Shown: positions 6,755-10,226 of the stretch, in pieces | Layout of the letters: every line of letters starts with the position of its first letter | How positions within the stretch are numbered: the first letter of the stretch is position 1 | Assembly (NCBI GenBank): GCA_050122535.1 | Contig: JASFIT010000140.1 | Location: 1-10,226 of the forward strand | DNA length: 10,226 nucleotides | Source: JASFEQ01 sp050122535 | GTDB lineage: Bacteria > Desulfobacterota > DSM-4660 > Desulfatiglandales > HGW-15 | Direction of reading: 5' to 3' | Notes under the pieces: model-generated | The model's input: the letters and a program-made list of their open reading frames with translations, nothing else | Database searches by the model: none | What the model was told of the DNA's origin: nothing | Position numbers and translations under genes: made by a program

Positions 6755-6901
6755 ATGGGGAATTGGAAAAATGGAATAATGGAATGGTGGAATAATGGTT
6801 CCTTCTTTCTACCCAGTATTCCAGCCTTCCAACATTCTTCGTGCTCGTATCACTCCGCTTAGTCCCCAACTTTGTTGGGTCCCCAGTTTCCAATAATCCA
6901 G
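6755..6901. repeat. Inverted-repeat element between convergent genes
   Basis: The whole 147-base space between the mlaA and cobO-like stop codons is built of repeats. The left arm 6774-6798 and right arm 6813-6837 pair at 20 of 25 positions around a 14-base pyrimidine-rich loop. The left arm consists of 8-base units TGGAATAA, TGGAATGG, TGGAATAA (6772-6795). An outer pair ATTGGAAA (6762-6769) and TTTCCAAT (6887-6894) encloses this hairpin and a small CCCAAC-TTT-GTTGGG hairpin (6865-6879). Its position suits a bidirectional terminator, but there is no U-tract typical of intrinsic terminators. It may instead be a dispersed repeat. Confidence 0.75.
6865..6879. repeat. Small perfect hairpin CCCAAC-TTT-GTTGGG
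   Basis: Six base pairs closing a TTT loop, nested in the inverted-repeat element between mlaA and the cobO-like gene. On the - strand its centre reads C-AAA-G, as in the two hairpins upstream of mlaD. Confidence 0.65.
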
Positions 6902-7948
6902 CTAGAATTCTATGCCTTTTCTTGCCTTGATCCCTTTCCTGAAAGGATGTTTAATCTCCCGCATTTCTATGACGTTTGTGGCCGCCTCTGTGACCTCAGG
7001 GTGGGCGTGGCGTCCGCTCAGAAGCAGATGAAGATTGTCTGGTTTCATGAATAGCATCTCCCGGACCCGATGAAAATTGATCAGTCCATAATGGGTAGCC
7101 ACGTTGATTTCGTCCAACACAACAAGCTTGTACTCTAAGGAGAAAATCTTTTTCAGCAGAAGTCCCCAGGCCGACTTTGCAGCGTCTATATGTTTTTTCT
7201 CCAGGCCGGCGCTGTGTTTCTGCAAAAAACCCTTTCCCATGCTCTTGATTTCCAGGAAGGGCAGTTTCTGTATGGCCCTCACCTCTCCGTATAGCTTGGG
7301 GGATTTTATCGTCTGAAAGATCACAGAAGGAATCCCCATAGAGGACATGAGCATTGCTTTCCCGAGACAGTAAGTGGTCTTACCTTTACCCGGGCCGGTA
7401 ATCACATCCACTGTTCCATTGTCTCGTGGACGGCTTTCTTCCGCGTGATTTGGTGCCTTGGTCACGACCATTTCTGTGACCAAATCAGCCCTATCTATGA
7501 TCTGGCCCCCTAGCCCTTTGCCCGAAAGGATTAATTCCGTGTTTCCAGGCTTCTGCCTCATGAGTTTGAGAATCTCCTGGGATGAAAGTAGCCCTTGATC
7601 CAATGCGCTGTGAATCCCATTTAGAACGACAATCTGGAAATCCTCGCTGAAAATCGCCTCTATGGTCCTTTGAACGACCTGGTTTTGTTGGGTTGCGTTA
7701 TTGGTCTCATCTGCACGAAGTGGCGTCTTTCCCGTGTTGCCATGCTCAAAGGCTAAATTGGGGTGAAGGAATTGGGAAGTGAAGCCTAGCCCCTCCAATA
7801 TTTCGTCAGAGGTAAAGCTAATGATAAGGGTACGGAGACCATGCCCGGCCGCCCTCAGGCTCAAACCTATGGGGGCAAAATTCATCTGATCAGATTCAGT
7901 GGTGTATACCTGAATGAGCCCCTTATCGAGCATCTGGCAACTGCCCAT
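6902..7948 (-). CDS. Tandem CobO/BtuR-like corrinoid adenosyltransferase with a degenerate N-terminal domain
   Basis: CobO/BtuR enzymes transfer the adenosyl group of ATP to cob(I)alamin or cob(I)yrinic acid diamide. This 348-residue protein is about twice the usual length and holds two copies of the fold. The C-terminal copy (about 178-348) looks active: P-loop GPGKGKTT (185-192), Walker-B-like VVLDE (276-280), and the family ending KHPFRKGIKARKGIEF. The N-terminal copy (about 9-167) keeps the scaffold (GLIQVYT, GLSLRAAGHGLR, ADLVTEM). However, TESDQMNF replaces the P-loop and VVLNG (107-111) replaces VVLDE, so it is probably catalytically dead. ATG 7948 is preferred: GGAGG (7959-7963) lies 10 bases upstream. 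A TTG at 7957 is only one base from that site. Physiological substrate is unknown; no cobalamin-riboswitch box was recognised upstream. Confidence 0.88.
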   Translation of the reverse strand: MGSCQMLDKGLIQVYTTESDQMNFAPIGLSLRAAGHGLRTLIISFTSDEILEGLGFTSQFLHPNLAFEHGNTGKTPLRADETNNATQQNQVVQRTIEAIFSEDFQIVVLNGIHSALDQGLLSSQEILKLMRQKPGNTELILSGKGLGGQIIDRADLVTEMVVTKAPNHAEESRPRDNGTVDVITGPGKGKTTYCLGKAMLMSSMGIPSVIFQTIKSPKLYGEVRAIQKLPFLEIKSMGKGFLQKHSAGLEKKHIDAAKSAWGLLLKKIFSLEYKLVVLDEINVATHYGLINFHRVREMLFMKPDNLHLLLSGRHAHPEVTEAATNVIEMREIKHPFRKGIKARKGIEF

Positions 7949-8147
7949 TTCACTCAAACCTCCATATTAAAACTATATCATTTGCCGGGTACAAACAATC
8001 AAAAAAGTGAAGCTCCCCGCGCCAAGGCGAGCGCAAAAACAGAAAGGGTTTCCTCGTCCCAAGGTGCCTTGGATTGAGCAAAGATTGCTGGGAAATAGAA
8101 AGGATCCTGGCAAGAAAGGGCAGGGTAGGGATGGTGACCATTAAGGC
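7949..8147. other. Gap between the DUF1638 gene and the cobO-like gene
   Basis: About 200 bases without a gene. On the - strand it holds ATGGT-G-ACCAT (8131-8141) just after the DUF1638 stop, a CCAAGG-TG-CCTTGG dyad (8059-8072), a GCGC-centred dyad containing CCAAGG (8019-8034), and a T6 tract (- strand, near 8001-8006). No single hairpin sits directly before the T tract, so a terminator is uncertain. A TATAGT on the - strand near 7975-7980 lacks a convincing -35. No riboswitch was recognised. Confidence 0.5.
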
Positions 8148-8915
8148 CTAATCATTGTGGGCGTTCAGAAGCCCTTTGGCCTTGCGCCATGTGTCCTTCA
8201 AAATATGGAGTGTTCCTTCACGCGCCTCTTCACGAAATCCAAACAACTCATTAAATTCCTTGACATTTCGGCTCATTTCATCTTCAGGCATAAAGGGTGT
8301 GGAAATGAGAAGTGACCGCTCGTAATGTTTGAACAGGCGTTTGGCCATGTCCACGCTCAAGCGGCCAAATTCCCGTTCGAACATCCGCTTCCAATGGACC
8401 GACCAACCCGGGATCATGAAGAAGGTTCCGGCCACATTACACAGCTCGCCATAGTAACATTCGCGGCCCCCGATGATGAGGCCCACACAGTCGTCTACGG
8501 GGTGGTCTTGATCCATGGGGATGAAGATGGGTACACCGGCTTCTGATAGCAATTCCTTCGGGTTCTCAAGGGCGTTGCCACACAAACCATACCCAAGCAG
8601 CAACGCGTCCACGTGGGGGCTCATTGCGCAAGCAGCCTCCAGCAATCCCTCTTGCAGGGTCTTCTTTCTGTTATGAAGCGCCAATTCCAGCACGCGGACC
8701 AGCACTTCCAGGTTTCTCGCACGGTTAGGGTTGAAGCCTGATATGTGGGGAATTCGCCTTAGGTTTCCAACGCCTTCTGCCTCGATTGCTTCTAGCAAGC
8801 GAGCGGACCGGCTATCCTCAAGGACCGTAATCTGAGCGACTTCGGGATCTGTGGCCAGTAGATGTGCAAATTCAAGTTCCAGAATTTCACAGGTCAAAAC
8901 ACCCAACACCGCCAT
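8148..8915 (-). CDS. DUF1638 family protein
   Basis: 255 residues, matching the DUF1638 family by eye. The diagnostic core is DALLLGYGLCGN (103-114), followed by a His/Asp/Cys segment (HPVDDC, 138-143), GGREC (149-153) and AGTFFMIPGW (162-171). Six cysteines are present (9, 96, 112, 143, 153, 159); several lie in conserved-looking motifs, suggesting metal or corrinoid-related chemistry, which is inference. There is no signal peptide or membrane segment, so it is cytoplasmic. As I recall, members occur near corrinoid methyltransferase genes in methanogens and anaerobic bacteria. Here the neighbour is a CobO-like adenosyltransferase, which fits. The ATG has AAGGAG eight bases upstream and a good promoter at 8953-8981. 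Biochemical function is not established. Confidence 0.82.
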   Translation of the reverse strand: MAVLGVLTCEILELEFAHLLATDPEVAQITVLEDSRSARLLEAIEAEGVGNLRRIPHISGFNPNRARNLEVLVRVLELALHNRKKTLQEGLLEAACAMSPHVDALLLGYGLCGNALENPKELLSEAGVPIFIPMDQDHPVDDCVGLIIGGRECYYGELCNVAGTFFMIPGWSVHWKRMFEREFGRLSVDMAKRLFKHYERSLLISTPFMPEDEMSRNVKEFNELFGFREEAREGTLHILKDTWRKAKGLLNAHND

Positions 8916-8952
8916 AGGTATGTCTCCTTCCGGGATTTTTGCAGGGCCTCAC

Positions 8953-8981
8953 ATAATATCTTATTCTGATCGCGTTGTCAT
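8953..8981 (-). promoter_or_regulatory. Sigma70-type promoter of the DUF1638 gene
   Basis: On the - strand, ATGACA (8981-8976) and TATTAT (8958-8953) are separated by exactly 17 bases; each matches five of six consensus positions. Transcription would start near 8946, leaving a leader of about 30 bases that contains the ribosome binding site. Confidence 0.6.
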
Positions 8982-9009
8982 TGCTGAACAGGCGCCGTTC
9001 TCATATCTT

Positions 9010-9040
9010 ACGAGGAAATGGGATTACGATCCCCTTTCGT
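9010..9040. repeat. Imperfect dyad between the divergent promoters
   Basis: The core GGGAT-TACG-ATCCC (9020-9033) extends outward through AA/TT and ACGA/TCGT with one mismatch and a three-base bulge. It lies between the DUF1638 promoter and the arsR promoter, so it could bind a regulator. It overlaps neither promoter. Confidence 0.4.
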
Positions 9041-9100
9041 GATTTTGTATTGGCGTATCACTTCTTTAACCTTTTTCTCGTGGATCCACTAAAATTTTTC

Positions 9101-9128
9101 TTGACAATTTTTAATATTAATGTATAAA
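9101..9128 (+). promoter_or_regulatory. Strong sigma70-type promoter of the arsR operon
   Basis: A perfect TTGACA (9101-9106) and TATAAA (9123-9128) are spaced by 16 bases. Transcription should start near 9135. This excludes the ATG at 9120 as the arsR start and favours ATG 9165. A perfect TTAATATTAA palindrome (9111-9120) lies in the spacer. Confidence 0.75.
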
Positions 9129-9147
9129 CAAACACTAATATGTTTAT
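9124..9147. promoter_or_regulatory. Candidate ArsR operator (inverted repeat over -10 and start site)
   Basis: ATAAACA (9124-9130) and TGTTTAT (9141-9147) form a perfect 7-bp dyad with a 10-base AT-rich centre. It resembles the AT-rich imperfect dyads bound by ArsR/SmtB repressors. It covers the -10 element and the predicted start site, so binding would block transcription, as expected for autoregulation. Confidence 0.6.
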
Positions 9148-9164
9148 TCGATGAAGAAAGAAAT

Positions 9165-9530
9165 ATGGGAAATGCACAAAGAAAGGGAGAAAGACATTTG
9201 CATTCGAAGAAGGAAAAGCAGTCTAAGTTAAGCAAAGATCTTGATATAATTGCGGTTTTGGCCAAAAGCTTGTCGGACGAGAACCGGCTTCGTATTCTAC
9301 TATGTGTTGGCAATGGGAAAAAATCTGTCTCTCGCATCGTAGAGGAATTGGATCTTTCCCAGCCCCTTGTTTCGCATCATCTTAAGGAGTTGAAAAGAAC
9401 CCTTTTGGTGAAGGTGGAACGGGAGGGTCCTTTCATCTACTATGAAATGGCCGATAAAAGAATCCTTAATATCCTTAAGGAGCTGGATCTGCTGGGCACG
9501 GATTTATTGACACAAAGAAAAAACTTTTAG
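9165..9530 (+). CDS. ArsR-family winged-helix transcriptional repressor
   Basis: Cytoplasmic DNA-binding repressor of the ArsR/SmtB fold, 121 residues from ATG 9165. An N-terminal Lys/Arg-rich tail (1-24) is followed by LAKSLSDENRLRILL and the helix-turn-helix SVSRIVEELDLSQPLVSHHL (recognition helix about 65-76). The beta-wing reads VKVEREGPFIYYEM. There is only one cysteine (Cys47) and no ELCVC metal motif, so classic arsenite sensing through that site is not supported. The two-cysteine persulfide-sensor pattern (SqrR/BigR type) is also incomplete. The signal is therefore unknown. ATG 9120 would lie upstream of the predicted transcription start; ATG 9165 has a weak purine-rich ribosome binding site (GAAGAAAG). 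It is followed after 17 bases by the putative selenoprotein gene. Confidence 0.9.
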   Translation: MGNAQRKGERHLHSKKEKQSKLSKDLDIIAVLAKSLSDENRLRILLCVGNGKKSVSRIVEELDLSQPLVSHHLKELKRTLLVKVEREGPFIYYEMADKRILNILKELDLLGTDLLTQRKNF

Positions 9531-9547
9531 CCTGGGGAGATGACCCT

Positions 9548-10018
9548 ATGAGTGCAAGTAAAATTGGCGAATTGGTAGATAGCATGGATCCGGAAAAGGC
9601 AGCAGCGGAATTGGCACACGTCATAAAAAAACTATTCCCTTTGTTGGGAGAAGAGGCCCGATTAAGCTTCGTAATGAACCTGGTAGGAGAGTCTGGCCAA
9701 GACAAGGTGGCAAGCTTAGTCCATCTCTGACTGGCAGAATGTATGGACGAAGGTGTCGATCCAACGCAGATGTGCCAGAATTTGGTAGAGAAAGTTGCCC
9801 AATCTAAGCAGCTCTCGGCAGTCGTTGATCCTCAAGTCCTGGTTCTCTTTGAGGCCTGGTTGGAAGAGCTGGAGAGCGAGGTGATCTCTTTTGTCTCGAA
9901 GAGCGGCTCCACGGATCCCGTCGATCTTGCGGAGGAACTGGGTCTGTCCCGTTCAGGGGCCACATTCATCATCACGAAACTCAGGAGAGAGAATAAGCTG
10001 CGGGGGAAAAAGGAATGA
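9548..10018 (+). CDS. Putative selenoprotein with in-frame TGA (Sec61) and a C-terminal winged-helix-like region
   Basis: Two open stretches in one frame, 9548-9727 and 9731-10018, are separated only by TGA at 9728-9730. Read through as selenocysteine, they give 156 residues with VASLVHL-U-LAEC, a UxxxC motif (Sec61, Cys65) plus Cys76. A conventional reading would give a 60-residue and a 91-residue protein. However, the second ATG (9743) has no Shine-Dalgarno sequence, while the first has GGGGAG (9534-9539) eight bases upstream. A SECIS-like hairpin follows the TGA directly. The N-terminal half is predicted helical. Residues about 107-150 look like a winged helix (DLAEELGLSRSGATFIITKLRREN). 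The family is not recognised. The stop overlaps the rhodanese start (ATGA). Main alternative: a nonsense mutation. Confidence 0.6.
9728..9778 (+). promoter_or_regulatory. Candidate bacterial SECIS element following the in-frame TGA
   Basis: The TGA (9728-9730) is followed at once by CTGGCA (9731-9736), which pairs perfectly with TGCCAG (9773-9778). Inside, TGT (9740-9742)/ACG (9764-9766, one G-U), TGGA (9744-9747)/TCCA (9760-9763) and CGA (9748-9750)/TCG (9756-9758) form a stem with two single-A bulges and an AGGUG apical loop (9751-9755). The loop begins 20 bases after the TGA. G residues at the start of a small apical loop at about this distance fit the bacterial SECIS model as I recall it. 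The loop resembles the AGGUCU loop of E. coli fdhF. Confidence 0.6.
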
Positions 10019-10226
10019 AAAAAGTTCTTTTGGCCGTATTGGCCATAGTAATTACGGGTGGTGTTGTCTGGTACAACAACCGTGCGGTAATCCCCAAAAT
10101 GGCGACTTGGGAAGACGTGGTCGCTGAAGCCAGGCGTGGGGGATACCAGCTTATCAGTACAGACGAACTATGGCAACGTTACAGCAAAGAACCTAAAAAC
10201 CTTTTCCTGGTGGACACCCGACAGGC
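10015..10226 (+). CDS. Membrane-anchored or exported rhodanese-like protein, 5' part (runs off the window)
   Basis: Begins at ATG 10015, overlapping the previous stop as ATGA, so translation is probably coupled. About 70 residues are visible. The N-terminus MKKVLLAVLAIVITGGVVWYNN is a signal anchor or signal peptide. The segment ISTDELWQRYSKEPKNLFLVDTRQ matches the start of a rhodanese domain, in which the strand LVDTR precedes the motif leading to the catalytic loop. Rhodaneses carry sulfane sulfur (or selenium) on a Cys; that Cys would lie beyond the window, so activity cannot be judged. It is the third gene of the arsR operon. The rhodanese assignment rests on a short segment. Confidence 0.72.
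   Translation, partial: MKKVLLAVLAIVITGGVVWYNNRAVIPKMATWEDVVAEARRGGYQLISTDELWQRYSKEPKNLFLVDTRQ

Noticed and set aside
7949..8147. A cobalamin riboswitch upstream of the cobO-like gene.
   Set aside because: No B12-box-like sequence was recognised on the - strand, and the palindromes there do not resemble the known fold.
9743..10018. A separate 91-residue winged-helix protein starting at ATG 9743.
   Set aside because: No ribosome binding site precedes it, it is in frame with the upstream coding stretch, and the hairpin after the TGA favours one Sec-containing protein. It remains the fallback if Sec is disproved.

Overview
The window looks like chromosome from a diderm, probably anaerobic bacterium of the Desulfobacterota (the former sulfate-reducing Deltaproteobacteria). 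This is inferred from gene content: a complete Mla lipid-transport operon, a type III pantothenate kinase, a DUF1638 protein beside a CobO-type corrinoid adenosyltransferase, and a probable selenocysteine codon. No rRNA, tRNA, CRISPR array or insertion sequence was seen.

Left block (1-2527, + strand): the 3' part of folP (dihydropteroate synthase), then coaX (type III pantothenate kinase) and an LD-carboxypeptidase of family S66. These are cofactor and cell-wall recycling genes. A short tandem repeat (unit about AAGTGNCTA) fills the folP-coaX gap and forms the last codons of folP. An AT-rich promoter-bearing gap (2528-2800) separates this block from the next.

Middle block (2801-6754, + strand): mlaE, mlaF, mlaD, mlaC and mlaA. 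They encode the inner-membrane permease, its ATPase, the MCE substrate-binding subunit, the periplasmic carrier and the outer-membrane subunit of the phospholipid transport system that keeps the outer membrane asymmetric. There is no mlaB in the cluster. A 316-base gap with repeats and two small hairpins, one terminator-like, separates mlaEF from mlaDCA. MlaA has an unusually long acidic linker.

Right block, - strand (6902-8915): a tandem CobO-like protein whose N-terminal copy has lost its nucleotide-binding motifs, and a DUF1638 protein with its own promoter. Both suggest corrinoid-related metabolism. The mlaA/cobO convergence point is occupied by a 25-bp imperfect inverted repeat built of 8-base units.

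Right block, + strand (9101-10226): a strong promoter overlapped by a dyad operator, an ArsR-family repressor, a small winged-helix-like protein, and a membrane-anchored rhodanese cut by the window edge. The small gene is interrupted by an in-frame TGA. Its frame stays open on both sides, the next ATG has no ribosome binding site, and a hairpin with an AGGUG apical loop begins right after the TGA. I read it as one 156-residue selenoprotein (UxxxC motif). This ArsR / Sec-protein / rhodanese operon is the most interesting candidate system in the window.
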